From an uncultured Tenacibaculum sp. (lineage in GTDB: Bacteria > Bacteroidota > Bacteroidia > Flavobacteriales > Flavobacteriaceae): a DNA stretch of 64,000 nucleotides. Shown here one piece after another: positions 54,438 to 62,493 of the stretch. The stretch is taken from contig CANMIL010000013.1 of the NCBI GenBank assembly GCA_947497895.1, positions 1 to 64,000 on the forward strand, read 5' to 3'. How positions within the stretch are numbered: the first letter of the stretch is position 1; each line of letters opens with the position of its first letter. The translations under genes were made by a program, and so were the position numbers. The notes beneath the pieces are model-generated. The model did no database searches, was not told the origin of the DNA, and saw only the letters and a program-made list of their open reading frames with translations.

Positions 54438-55337
54438 ATGGATTCGATTACAATAAACATACAAGAAACTAATAATGAAACCATAATTAAATTTGTCAGT
54501 AGTGCAATTTTAATTAATGGTGGAAGCTATGAATATAACAATATTGATGAAGCTAAGAATTCTCCTTTAGCGCAACAATTGTTTTATTTACCTTTTGTAA
54601 AGAAGGTATTTGTAACAGCAAATTTTATAGCAATTCAACGCTATGATATAGTTGAATGGGACGATGTTGCTGATGGGGTTAAAGAGCAAATTGAAGCCTA
54701 TATTCAAAAGGGAGATCCTGTTGTAATAGAAGACACTGAAAAGAAAGAACCTATTGAAGTTTATGCTGAAGTAACACCTAACCCAAGTGTTATGAAGTTC
54801 GGTACCAACAAAGCTCTTACTCAAACTGATGTTGAGTTAAAAAATATCGATGACGCCAGTAAATCATCTCCTTTAGCACAGGAACTTTTTAGCTTTCCAT
54901 TTGTAAAAGAAATATTTATTTCTGAAAATTATATTTCAATTATGAAGTATGATATGGTGGAGTGGAATGAGGTATATCATGATGTTCGTGCTTTTATTAG
55001 AAACTATCTTTTAGACGGTAAAACTATAATTTCTCAATTACCAGAAACGAAAGAGGATAGTAATACAGTTCAAATTGAAGAAAAAGTAGACTTATCGGAT
55101 ACAGAAGCTAAAATTGTAGATATTCTTAATGAATATATTAAGCCTGCCGTTGCTTCAGATGGAGGAAACATTGCCTTTAAATCTTATGACGTAGACACAA
55201 AACAAGTAAATGTAATTTTACAAGGAGCTTGTAGTGGATGTCCTTCATCTACCATAACTTTAAAAAATGGTATTGAAACCATGTTAAAAGAAATGCTACC
55301 TAACCAAGTTAACGAAGTAGTAGCTATAAACGGATAA
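54438..55337 (+). CDS. NifU-like Fe-S scaffold (Nfu) with doubled N-domain
   Basis: 299 residues. Two N-terminal Nfu_N-type domains in tandem (about 1-90 and 108-190; repeated features ...SPLAQQLFYLPFVKKVFV and ...SSPLAQELFSFPFVKEIFI) followed by the C-terminal NifU domain (about 218-299) with the cluster-binding CSGCPSS motif. Carries and transfers 4Fe-4S clusters. A TAATTTTG box is at 54412-54419. First of three closely spaced genes with ubiE and porT. Confidence 0.92.
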   Translation: MDSITINIQETNNETIIKFVSSAILINGGSYEYNNIDEAKNSPLAQQLFYLPFVKKVFVTANFIAIQRYDIVEWDDVADGVKEQIEAYIQKGDPVVIEDTEKKEPIEVYAEVTPNPSVMKFGTNKALTQTDVELKNIDDASKSSPLAQELFSFPFVKEIFISENYISIMKYDMVEWNEVYHDVRAFIRNYLLDGKTIISQLPETKEDSNTVQIEEKVDLSDTEAKIVDILNEYIKPAVASDGGNIAFKSYDVDTKQVNVILQGACSGCPSSTITLKNGIETMLKEMLPNQVNEVVAING

Positions 55338-55351
55338 TATAACGCCATTTT

Positions 55352-56080
55352 ATGTCTGAACAAATAAAACCTTATAAAGACTCCGAATTAGGAAAAAAAG
55401 AGCAAGTAGCTCAAATGTTTGATAATATATCTAAAGACTATGATGGTTTAAACCGTGTTATTTCATTAGGTATTGATGTTAGTTGGAGAAAAAAAGTAGT
55501 AAAATTGGTTGGCAAAAACTCTCCAAAACAAATTTTAGATATCGCTACTGGAACTGGAGATCTTGCCTTAATGATGACTAAATTAAATCCAGATAGAATT
55601 GTAGGCCTGGATATCTCTGAAGGAATGTTAGAGGTTGGTAGGAATAAAATAGAAAAAGCCAATTTATCAAACAAAATCAAAATGGTAGTTGGAGACAGCG
55701 AGAACATTCCTTTTGAAGACAACACTTTCGATGCAATAACTGTTTCATTCGGAGTTAGAAATTTTGAAAATCTAGACAAAGGTTTAACAGAAATACTAAG
55801 GGTACTAAAACCTGGAGGGAGATTTGTTGTATTAGAAACATCTAATCCTACTAAATTCCCTTTTAAGCAAGGATATAAATTTTACACCAACTTTATTCTT
55901 CCCATCATAGGAAAATTGTTCTCAAAAGATAAAGTTGCCTACTCATATTTATCAGAAAGTGCAAATTCTTTCCCATTTGGAGAGGTCTTCAACAATATTT
56001 TACAAAAAAATGGGTTTAAAGATGCAAAGAATTTACCCGTAACCTTTGGAGTTGCATCAATATACACAGCTTTTAAATAA
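55352..56080 (+). CDS. ubiE: Demethylmenaquinone methyltransferase
   Basis: 242 residues, SAM-dependent methyltransferase making menaquinone. Motifs: ILDIATGTGDLALM (SAM site I), GLDISEGMLEVGR, and DAITVSFGVRNFENLDKGL, the UbiE/MenG signature. 14 bp after the Nfu gene, 1 bp before porT. Confidence 0.95.
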   Translation: MSEQIKPYKDSELGKKEQVAQMFDNISKDYDGLNRVISLGIDVSWRKKVVKLVGKNSPKQILDIATGTGDLALMMTKLNPDRIVGLDISEGMLEVGRNKIEKANLSNKIKMVVGDSENIPFEDNTFDAITVSFGVRNFENLDKGLTEILRVLKPGGRFVVLETSNPTKFPFKQGYKFYTNFILPIIGKLFSKDKVAYSYLSESANSFPFGEVFNNILQKNGFKDAKNLPVTFGVASIYTAFK

Positions 56081-56081
56081 T

Positions 56082-56786
56082 ATGGTAAGAAGATTTTTAG
56101 TACTTGCAGTACTGTTTAGCGCAATTTTTAATTCATTTGGTCAGAGAGAGAAAGTTCTGAATCTTCCTAGTTTTGACAAACCTTTATTTCATTATGGATT
56201 TTATTTAGGGTTAAACACTAATGGATATAAAGTTTCGTACAAACCAAGTTTTGTAAATAACCCTCAAGTAGAAGTTCAATCATCTGTTGGTTTTAATGTA
56301 GGTTTAATTGGAGATTTAAGACTACACAATAATTTAAACCTTCGTTTTGAACCAGGATTAATGTCTAATACAAAGACATTAGTATTTAATCACATGTCTG
56401 CTGTTAATGAAAACAGAAGAACAAGAGAAGTTGGAGCTACATTCCTTCATCTTCCGTTAATTTTAAAAGCAAGCACGAATAGAATTAATAATGTTAGACC
56501 TTATGTTTTAGGTGGTATTTCATATGATTACAATTTTTCAAGTAATGAAAACAATAGTGATGATAACTTCGCTGGGAACTTCAGAACAAAGACAAGTAAT
56601 TTTATGTACGAAATAGGAATCGGTATTGACTTATACCTTAACTATTTTAAGCTATCTCCATCTATACGTGGGGTTTTTGCTATTAACAACGAATTAACCT
56701 ACGACAATAGCCCGAATAGTCCTTGGACAGACCCAATCGACTTCCTAGGAACAAGAGGTGTTTTTCTACATCTTGCCTTTGAGTAA
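56082..56786 (+). CDS. porT: PorT family protein (T9SS/gliding component)
   Basis: 234 residues starting at 56082 (MVRRFLVLAVLFSAIFNSFG, signal peptide), one base after the ubiE stop. Beta-rich small barrel with HYGFYLGLNTNGYKVSY. PorT is needed for type IX secretion in Porphyromonas and for gliding in flavobacteria, and the ubiE-porT order is common in the phylum. It would support secretion of proteins such as the T9SS-tailed enzyme at 1109-3331. Confidence 0.88.
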   Translation: MVRRFLVLAVLFSAIFNSFGQREKVLNLPSFDKPLFHYGFYLGLNTNGYKVSYKPSFVNNPQVEVQSSVGFNVGLIGDLRLHNNLNLRFEPGLMSNTKTLVFNHMSAVNENRRTREVGATFLHLPLILKASTNRINNVRPYVLGGISYDYNFSSNENNSDDNFAGNFRTKTSNFMYEIGIGIDLYLNYFKLSPSIRGVFAINNELTYDNSPNSPWTDPIDFLGTRGVFLHLAFE

Positions 56787-56843
56787 ATCTGAAAAACTCA
56801 GAGTAATACACGCTACAAATTTCACAAAATTCATATATAAAAC

Positions 56844-56873
56844 GAAAGGCTTTCAAGTAATTGAAAGCCTTTC
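56844..56873 (-). terminator. Terminator of candidate small RNA copy 1
   Basis: 13-bp perfect stem with a 4-nt loop. It is also placed to stop the porT transcript on the plus strand, although T run is better on the minus strand. Confidence 0.75.
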
Positions 56874-56929
56874 TCAATAAGGATACTAACCTTTAACCTT
56901 ATTAGATAGAAGTCCCCCGAAATCTATCT
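56844..56929 (-). ncRNA. Candidate small RNA, copy 1 (conserved hairpin + terminator)
   Basis: Minus strand: hairpin AGATAGA ... TCTATCT (56904-56929) with a loop TTTCGGGGGACT, then about 30 nt, then an intrinsic terminator GAAAGGCTTTCAA / TTGAAAGCCTTTC (56844-56873) with T-rich end. A 30-bp block (56899-56928) is identical to copy 2 at 57080-57109. No open frame. It would be made either from its own promoter, not clearly visible, or as part of a longer transcript from the MscS operon. Confidence 0.5.
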
Positions 56930-57027
56930 CGTGTATAGTTTTGACACGTGATTTTTTAATTAGTCACAATTTGGAACTAAAAAAATAAATTATCACTAAA
57001 AAAACAGTTGTTTAAATATAAAAAATG

Positions 57028-57163
57028 AAAAAGGCTATCAATTAAGATAGCCTTTCGAATATGTAAAGTTAACCTTCACTTATTAGATAGAAGTCCCCCG
57101 AAATCTATCGTAAACTCTTTGTTTCAATTTCATTAATATCATTCTGATAGATACGCAAATATA
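57028..57163 (-). ncRNA. Candidate small RNA, copy 2 (conserved hairpin + terminator)
   Basis: Minus strand: a TATATTTG box (57156-57163), about 40 nt, the 30-bp block shared with copy 1 (57080-57109; stem GATAGA/TCTATC, loop with GGGGG), about 25 nt, then the terminator AAAGGCTATC / GATAGCCTTT (57030-57054) followed by T-rich sequence. The box has no clear TTG at -33, so it may instead be a 3' RNA of the ECF sigma-MscS operon that ends just upstream. Confidence 0.5.
57030..57054 (-). terminator. Terminator of candidate small RNA copy 2
   Basis: 10-bp stem AAAGGCTATC / GATAGCCTTT with T-rich tail on the minus strand (CCTTTTTCATTTTTT). Confidence 0.78.
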
Positions 57164-57174
57164 TATATTTTTTT

Positions 57175-57993
57175 TTATTTCTTAAATACTATTTTACTGT
57201 CTACCACGTCTTTAATAGGTAAAATCATTTTTCCGTCCTTAGTATTTAACGTAATACATATGTTATCTATTGCTGTTACTACTCCTTCAATTTCACCAAT
57301 AACCACATGCTCTCCAATACCAATATTCTTTCTTGAATAATATCCAAAAAGCAATCGTCCAACAGCATCTCTTGCTCCTAAACCAAAAGCAATTGTAAAG
57401 GCCGCCAAGATCGAACCAATTAGCAATGTTAAGTTACTCTTTATAATTGAAGTATCAACTCCTGCCTGATCTAATGCCGTTATTGATAAAAACACTACAA
57501 TCAAATAAAATGCTATGTTTCCAACTAAGTTTCCTCCAGAAAGCTCAAGAGACTTAAACATTGACTGAATAGCCTTCTTTACCATGGTACCTAAATAAGC
57601 ACCTGCTACAAAAATCCCTAAAGCTGTGAGTAATTTTGGCAAGTATGCAAAGAAACTCTTGATTCCGCTTGAAACGCCATCCAAACCAAAAATTTCTGCA
57701 CCAACCATGACAAACATAAATATTAAAAACCACTTTAAAACGGCTAATATTACATTGGTAAGTACAATGTTTATCGTAGTATCTCCAAAAATTTGAGTAT
57801 TACTAAGTTTTTTCGACCATTCGTCAATTTTTGTTTTTGCTAAAGCCTTTCGAACAATATAAAGGAAAAGTTTAATTACCAACCAAGATATTATTATAAA
57901 AGCAATAAACCCTGCAACCGTTGGCAAAGACTTATAAATGCTTTGAAAAGTGTCCCTAAATGGTTTCAAAATGTTTTCTTGCAATGGAATCAT
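57175..57993 (-). CDS. MscS-family mechanosensitive channel
   Basis: 272 residues with about five membrane helices and a C-terminal MscS beta domain (IGIGEHVVIGEIEGVVTAID). The pore-helix region AFGLGARDAVGRLLFGYY is visible. Length is near that of E. coli MscS (286). It is the third gene of an operon after an ECF sigma factor and a 71-residue protein, suggesting a response to envelope or osmotic stress. Confidence 0.9.
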   Translation of the reverse strand: MIPLQENILKPFRDTFQSIYKSLPTVAGFIAFIIISWLVIKLFLYIVRKALAKTKIDEWSKKLSNTQIFGDTTINIVLTNVILAVLKWFLIFMFVMVGAEIFGLDGVSSGIKSFFAYLPKLLTALGIFVAGAYLGTMVKKAIQSMFKSLELSGGNLVGNIAFYLIVVFLSITALDQAGVDTSIIKSNLTLLIGSILAAFTIAFGLGARDAVGRLLFGYYSRKNIGIGEHVVIGEIEGVVTAIDNICITLNTKDGKMILPIKDVVDSKIVFKK

Positions 57994-58018
57994 GACAGTA
58001 TTAGTTTAGTTTATGATG

Positions 58019-58234
58019 TTAATCCGTTTCTTTTTTATCATCCTTGTTCATATCATTAGAAGGTCGCGAACCTCCACCATTAAGTAAATCGGCAATTGCA
58101 TTAGGATACTTTACAACAAACAAATCCGCTACGTCAATAGAAAGTTTTATCATTGCCACATCGTTAAGTACTTTTTCCCTAAGTACCTCTGGCAACTCTT
58201 CGTTATGTAATATTTTTTTAAATGGATTAGCCAT
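58019..58234 (-). CDS. Small conserved protein following the ECF sigma factor
   Basis: 71 residues: MANPFKKILHNEELPEVLRE, a helical middle (VADLFVVKYPNAIADLL) and a disordered acidic tail (NDMNKDDKKETD). No membrane helix. It lies 5 bp after the sigma gene, where anti-sigma factors often sit, but it has no recognisable anti-sigma domain. Confidence 0.72.
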   Translation of the reverse strand: MANPFKKILHNEELPEVLREKVLNDVAMIKLSIDVADLFVVKYPNAIADLLNGGGSRPSNDMNKDDKKETD

Positions 58235-58239
58235 AATAA

Positions 58240-58812
58240 TTACAACTCGTTATACGTTTCTACGACTTTCGCCTTTGCTCGTTTTAATCGCATTTTTACT
58301 GCGCTTTCTCCCAATTCTAATGACCCCGCTATTTCTTTTATACTCATATCGTCTTGATATTTCATTAATAAAATCATTTTTTCAGCAGGAGAGATTAGCT
58401 CAAGTGCCTTTGCAAGCTTATCTGATTTTAACTCAAATAAAGTTGCGTCATCAATTTCATCCAAACCACTATCCTCTTCCTTGATTTGATCCGTTACAAC
58501 GGTAACTCTTTCCTTTCTTTTTGCGCTGTTCCGCTGAACATAATTCACACAAAAATTGTAGGTAAAAGAATATAACCAAGTAGAAAACTTTGATTTCCCC
58601 TTAAAGGTACGCAATTTTACAAACAAGCGAATAAAAAGATCATGTGTTAAATCCTGTGCTTCTTCCTTACTATTGGAAAAACCATAGCACTTGTTGTACA
58701 CAAGACCAGCATAGCGATCGTACAAAACAGCGAACAAATGGGTGTCATTTTTCTCTACTATTTTGGTGACCAGCTCTTCGTCACTCATTTTTGTAACATC
58801 AATACTCTTCAA
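58240..58812 (-). CDS. ECF RNA polymerase sigma factor
   Basis: 190 residues with sigma-70 region 2 (about 12-90, DLTHDLFIRLFVKLRTFKG) and region 4 (about 130-185, MSIKEIAGSLELGESAVKMRLKRAK). Member of the ECF group. Divergent from rpoD with a 223-bp spacer. It heads the operon sigma - 71-residue protein - MscS channel. Confidence 0.92.
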   Translation of the reverse strand: MKSIDVTKMSDEELVTKIVEKNDTHLFAVLYDRYAGLVYNKCYGFSNSKEEAQDLTHDLFIRLFVKLRTFKGKSKFSTWLYSFTYNFCVNYVQRNSAKRKERVTVVTDQIKEEDSGLDEIDDATLFELKSDKLAKALELISPAEKMILLMKYQDDMSIKEIAGSLELGESAVKMRLKRAKAKVVETYNEL

Positions 58813-59035
58813 CGGCTAAGTTCAGTTAACGTTTCGTTTAGACTTTGTTTTTTTAAGACACATATTTTTCTTAATGGTCACTTTTTCATTTTTGACTAAA
58901 TCAAATTTAACAAATCTTTAACAGGAGAAAAACTTTTTTTAAAAAAAATAAAAACTTTTGTAACATTTAATGTAAATGCTCCGTATAAGTAAGTAAAGAG
59001 CAATAGATAACTAATAAAAACACAAGCCTTATTAC

Positions 59036-59899
59036 ATGAGACAACTTAAGATTACAAAACAGGTTACCAACAGGGAAACCGCCTCATTAGACAAGTATTT
59101 ACAGGAGATTGGAAAGGTAGATTTAATTACCGCGGATGAAGAAGTAGAATTAGCACAGCGAATAAAGGCGGGTGACCAAAGAGCATTAGAAAAACTTACT
59201 AAAGCTAACCTTCGTTTTGTGGTATCTGTTGCTAAACAATATCAAAATCAAGGTTTAACATTACCTGATTTAATTAATGAAGGTAACTTGGGATTAATTA
59301 AAGCTGCGAAGCGTTTTGACGAAACTCGTGGATTTAAATTTATCTCTTATGCCGTTTGGTGGATTCGTCAATCTATCTTACAGGCTTTAGCTGAGCAATC
59401 TCGTATTGTACGTTTACCTTTGAACAAAATTGGTTCAATTAACAAGATCAACAAAATGTATGCCTTCTTAGAGCAAGAAAATGAGCGCCCACCAAGTGCT
59501 GAGGAAATTGCAAAGAAGCTTGACATGACTGTAAACGATGTTAAAGAATCAATGAAAAATTCTGGTCGTCATGTATCAATGGATGCTCCATTAATAGAAG
59601 GAGAAGATTCAAACTTATATGACGTATTAAATTCTGGTGAGTCACCAAATCCAGATAAAACATTATTACACGAATCATTACGTATTGAAATTAACCGTGC
59701 GTTAGAAACCTTAACTCCTCGTGAAGCTGATGTTGTAAAATTATACTTCGGTTTAGGAGAACACCAACCAATGACATTAGAAGAAATTGGTGAAACTTTT
59801 GATTTAACACGTGAACGTGTTCGTCAAATTAAGGAAAAAGCTATTAGAAGGCTAAAACACACGTCTCGTAGTAAGATTTTAATGACTTATTTAGGTTAA
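59036..59899 (+). CDS. rpoD: RNA polymerase primary sigma factor
   Basis: 287 residues: sigma-70 region 1.2 (MRQLKITKQVTNRETASL, ITADEEVELAQRI), region 2 (DLINEGNLGLIKAAKRFD, YAVWWIRQSI), region 3 and region 4 (TLEEIGETFDLTRERVRQIK). Region 1.1 and the nonconserved insertion are absent, the form typical of Bacteroidota, which reads the TTG-N19-TAnnTTTG promoters seen throughout this window. Confidence 0.97.
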   Translation: MRQLKITKQVTNRETASLDKYLQEIGKVDLITADEEVELAQRIKAGDQRALEKLTKANLRFVVSVAKQYQNQGLTLPDLINEGNLGLIKAAKRFDETRGFKFISYAVWWIRQSILQALAEQSRIVRLPLNKIGSINKINKMYAFLEQENERPPSAEEIAKKLDMTVNDVKESMKNSGRHVSMDAPLIEGEDSNLYDVLNSGESPNPDKTLLHESLRIEINRALETLTPREADVVKLYFGLGEHQPMTLEEIGETFDLTRERVRQIKEKAIRRLKHTSRSKILMTYLG

Positions 59900-59968
59900 T
59901 TTTTCTATTAATAATATATTTACAGCAACAAATAGTTATCATAACTATTCGTTTTTTGATTAATGAAT

Positions 59969-59994
59969 GAAAGCTCTCAATTTTGAGAGCTTTC
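59969..59994 (+). terminator. rpoD terminator
   Basis: Perfect 12-bp stem GAAAGCTCTCAA / TTGAGAGCTTTC with a 2-nt centre; T-rich downstream. Confidence 0.82.
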
Positions 59995-60109
59995 TTCGTT
60001 TTGAAACAGATTAAAACTTTCTAAAGTTTCTTCTTCCATTTTATAGGATTTTCAAATAAAAAAATTGACGTACTTTTGCGGCGTAAACAACACAACAATT
60101 TTTATTTAA

Positions 60110-60766
60110 ATGGAAAAACTTATTGCTCCTTCGGTTTTAGCAGCTGACTTTGGAAATCTACAAAGAGATGTAGAGATGGTGAATGAAAGTAAAGCTGATT
60201 GGTTTCATATTGACATTATGGACGGTGTTTTTGTGCCAAATATCTCATTTGGAATGCCAGTTTTAAAGTCGATTTCTTCGCATGCAAAAAAAACAATTGA
60301 TGTTCACTTAATGATCGTTGATCCTGACAGGTATATTAATACTTTTGCTGACTTAGGCGCTGATATTTTAACTGTACATTATGAAGCTTGCACTCACTTA
60401 CACAGAACCATTCAAGCAATAAAAGCTGCTGGAATGAAAGCAGGTGTAGCATTAAATCCACATACTCCAATAGCAGTTTTAGAAGATATTATTGCAGACT
60501 TAGATTTAGTTTGTATTATGAGTGTGAATCCAGGTTTTGGAGGGCAATCATTTATTGAAAACACTTATAAAAAAGTAAGTCAATTAAAACACTTAATTGA
60601 ATTTAGTAATGCATCTACATTAATTGAAATTGATGGGGGTGTTACTGATAAAAATGCAAATCAATTAATAGAGGCTGGTGCCGATGTTTTAGTTGCTGGA
60701 AGCTTTGTTTTTAAAAGCGAAGATCCAACAGCGACTATTGAAAATTTGAAAGCGATTGTAAATTAA
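60110..60766 (+). CDS. rpe: Ribulose-phosphate 3-epimerase
   Basis: 218-residue TIM barrel of the pentose phosphate pathway: IAPSVLAADFGNLQRDVEMV, FHIDIMDGVFVPNISFG (metal-binding His and Asp) and MSVNPGFGGQSFIENTYKK. Full length. A TACTTTTG box is at 60071-60078, with a weak -33 region. Confidence 0.96.
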   Translation: MEKLIAPSVLAADFGNLQRDVEMVNESKADWFHIDIMDGVFVPNISFGMPVLKSISSHAKKTIDVHLMIVDPDRYINTFADLGADILTVHYEACTHLHRTIQAIKAAGMKAGVALNPHTPIAVLEDIIADLDLVCIMSVNPGFGGQSFIENTYKKVSQLKHLIEFSNASTLIEIDGGVTDKNANQLIEAGADVLVAGSFVFKSEDPTATIENLKAIVN

Positions 60767-60784
60767 TCACAAATCGCAAAAAGT

Positions 60785-60815
60785 AAAAAGCAGTAAGAAA
60801 TTCTTACTGCTTTTT
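60785..60815. terminator. Bidirectional terminator between rpe and the CBS gene
   Basis: 15-bp stem AAAAAGCAGTAAGAA / TTCTTACTGCTTTTT with one central base; T run on the plus strand. Confidence 0.88.
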
Positions 60816-60823
60816 TTGTTCAA

Positions 60824-61246
60824 CTAATTGAACTGTTCTAAAAGAAAATATATCAAATCTGTTGTTGTTACTATTCCTACTAAATCTCCTCCTTCAATTA
60901 CTGGTAATGCATGAAATTCTTTTTTAGATAATATTTCTGCCACTTCCTTGATTGTATTGGTCGGACTTACAGTTACTAAGTTTTTAGCCATTACTTGCTC
61001 AATCGTAAACATATTATAGACTACTGTATCCACATCATTCTCATCTTCATCAATAGCATCAGCAAAACTAATTCTTAATAAATCAGTATAACTTAATATT
61101 CCGACAATAGTACTTCCACTTACTACTGGAATATGCCTTATATTATTTTCTTTAAATAATTTCTCTGCTGTAGTTAAATCATCTGTTTTGTTTAAAGTAA
61201 TTACATTTTTACTCATTATAACTGATACTGGCGTTCTTTTCTTCAT
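60824..61246 (-). CDS. CBS domain protein
   Basis: 140 residues made of two CBS modules (about 1-65 and 75-140; IRHIPVVSGSTIVGILSYTD and FHALPVIEGGDLVGIVTTTD), the adenine-nucleotide sensing fold. No other domain. It is divergent from a Crp/Fnr regulator 163 bp away, a common arrangement in flavobacteria where both appear tied to low-oxygen or energy response. Confidence 0.9.
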   Translation of the reverse strand: MKKRTPVSVIMSKNVITLNKTDDLTTAEKLFKENNIRHIPVVSGSTIVGILSYTDLLRISFADAIDEDENDVDTVVYNMFTIEQVMAKNLVTVSPTNTIKEVAEILSKKEFHALPVIEGGDLVGIVTTTDLIYFLLEQFN

Positions 61247-61409
61247 GATATTAAATGATTTTTATTTCAATTTCTATATCAAATTTCCAGAAATTATTGA
61301 AGCAAAACACTGACTTTTATCATTAAAAGAATTGTTTTATTTTCCTATTATATTAGGTATCTTTACTTAAGATATAGCAAATTAATTCACTCACTAAATT
61401 CCTTTACCC

Positions 61410-62042
61410 TTGATAGAAGAGCTAAAATTCAATTACGGTTATTTGTTCGAAGAAGATTTACTAAATGAGATACTAGCAATTGGTGTTTATAAAGAGTTTG
61501 ATTCAAATATAACCATCATTGATACGAATAGTTATATCGTTTCAATCCCACTACTTCTAGAAGGTGCTATTAAGATTTTAAGAGAAGATGAAAATGGAGA
61601 TGAATTAGTTTTATATTATTTAGAAAAGGGTGATACATGCGCTGTTACTCTTTCTTGCTGTGTTGGGCAAACAAAAAGTAAGATTAGAGCTGTTACTGAA
61701 ACTGATGTTAAGTTACTCATGGTTCCTAAGGAAAAAATGAGTGATTGGTTAAGTAAATACAAATCATGGCAAGAGTTCATTTTACAGAGTTATCACAACA
61801 GACTACAAGAGTTTATTGAGGCAGTAGATACTATTGCCTTTTTAAATATGGACCAACGTTTATTTAAGTATTTAAGAGATAAAGCATTGGTAAACCATAA
61901 CGATTCAATTAGCGTTACTCATCAAGAAATAGCTAACGACCTTCACACCTCACGAGTAGTTGTTTCTAGACTTCTTAAATCACTTGAAAAACAAGGAAAA
62001 ATTAAACTCCAACGCAACTTAATACAAGTACTAGAAATATAG
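61410..62042 (+). CDS. Crp/Fnr family transcriptional regulator
   Basis: 210 residues starting at TTG 61410: cyclic-nucleotide-like domain (about 10-130; YLEKGDTCAVTLSCCVGQTK) and a C-terminal HTH_Crp (about 145-210; VTHQEIANDLHTSRVVVSRLLKSLE). The two adjacent Cys and other Cys in the sensor domain could hold a redox or Fe-S function, though the classical Fnr four-Cys pattern is not seen. Divergent from the CBS gene. Confidence 0.87.
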   Translation: MIEELKFNYGYLFEEDLLNEILAIGVYKEFDSNITIIDTNSYIVSIPLLLEGAIKILREDENGDELVLYYLEKGDTCAVTLSCCVGQTKSKIRAVTETDVKLLMVPKEKMSDWLSKYKSWQEFILQSYHNRLQEFIEAVDTIAFLNMDQRLFKYLRDKALVNHNDSISVTHQEIANDLHTSRVVVSRLLKSLEKQGKIKLQRNLIQVLEI

Positions 62043-62314
62043 CCCAAAGAGCTAAAAATTTCTTAAAAAAATAAGCTTTGTAACTTTTGTTACATAAGCA
62101 GTTTTTTTATTCCGCTACATTTACTCAACTACCTAAAACAACAGATTAAATCTGTCCTACTACGATTTATTTCGAGATTTGTATAGTTAGTTTAAAATGA
62201 AAGTTTCCCCTTAATTCTTTCAAGAAGGATACAAATGAACGGTATCTAAATATTATAATTTTAGCAAAGAGATTAAATTCTCTTGAATAAGTTCTATTTC
62301 CTCTAAGTAAAAAG
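62043..62314 (+). other. Gene-free stretch, possible small RNA
   Basis: No gene visible over 355 bp up to the tRNA. A TAATTTTA box (about 62255-62262) is followed by a hairpin AAGAGATTAAATTCTCTT (62268-62285) and by the terminator at 62315-62344, about 80 nt in all. This could be a small RNA or simply the terminator of the Crp/Fnr gene. Confidence 0.35.
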
Positions 62315-62344
62315 AAAACATCTAATTTAAATTAGATGTTTTTA
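62315..62344 (+). terminator. Intrinsic terminator
   Basis: Perfect palindrome AAAACATCTAATTT / AAATTAGATGTTTT with T run. Confidence 0.82.
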
Positions 62345-62360
62345 TTTTTTGAAACAAAAA

Positions 62361-62384
62361 AACCTCTTAAATAATTAAGAGGTT
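62361..62384 (-). terminator. Terminator of tRNA-Arg
   Basis: Perfect 10-bp stem AACCTCTTAA / TTAAGAGGTT and 4-nt loop, seven T on the minus strand. Confidence 0.85.
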
Positions 62385-62397
62385 GTAATTTAAAAAG

Positions 62398-62470
62398 CGA
62401 CCCAGGAAGGACTCGAACCCTCATCGTCAGAGCCGAAATCTGATGTTCTATCCAATTGAACTACAAGGTC
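62398..62470 (-). tRNA. tRNA-Arg (anticodon TCG)
   Basis: Minus strand 73 nt: anticodon arm TCAGA-TTTCGGC-TCTGA giving TCG (Arg), T loop TTCGAGT, D arm GTTCAATTGGATAGAAC. The acceptor stem GACCTTG / CTGGGTC has a G-U pair and a U-U mismatch (6-67), unlike a normal acceptor; the other arms are perfect. CCA not encoded. Confidence 0.9.
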
Positions 62471-62493
62471 ATTGTTTTCTACAATTTAGAAAA

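Noticed and set aside
56844..57163. Insertion sequence remnant or attachment site
   Set aside because: The repeated block is a short hairpin with a terminator after each copy; there is no transposase, and no tRNA or integrase nearby.
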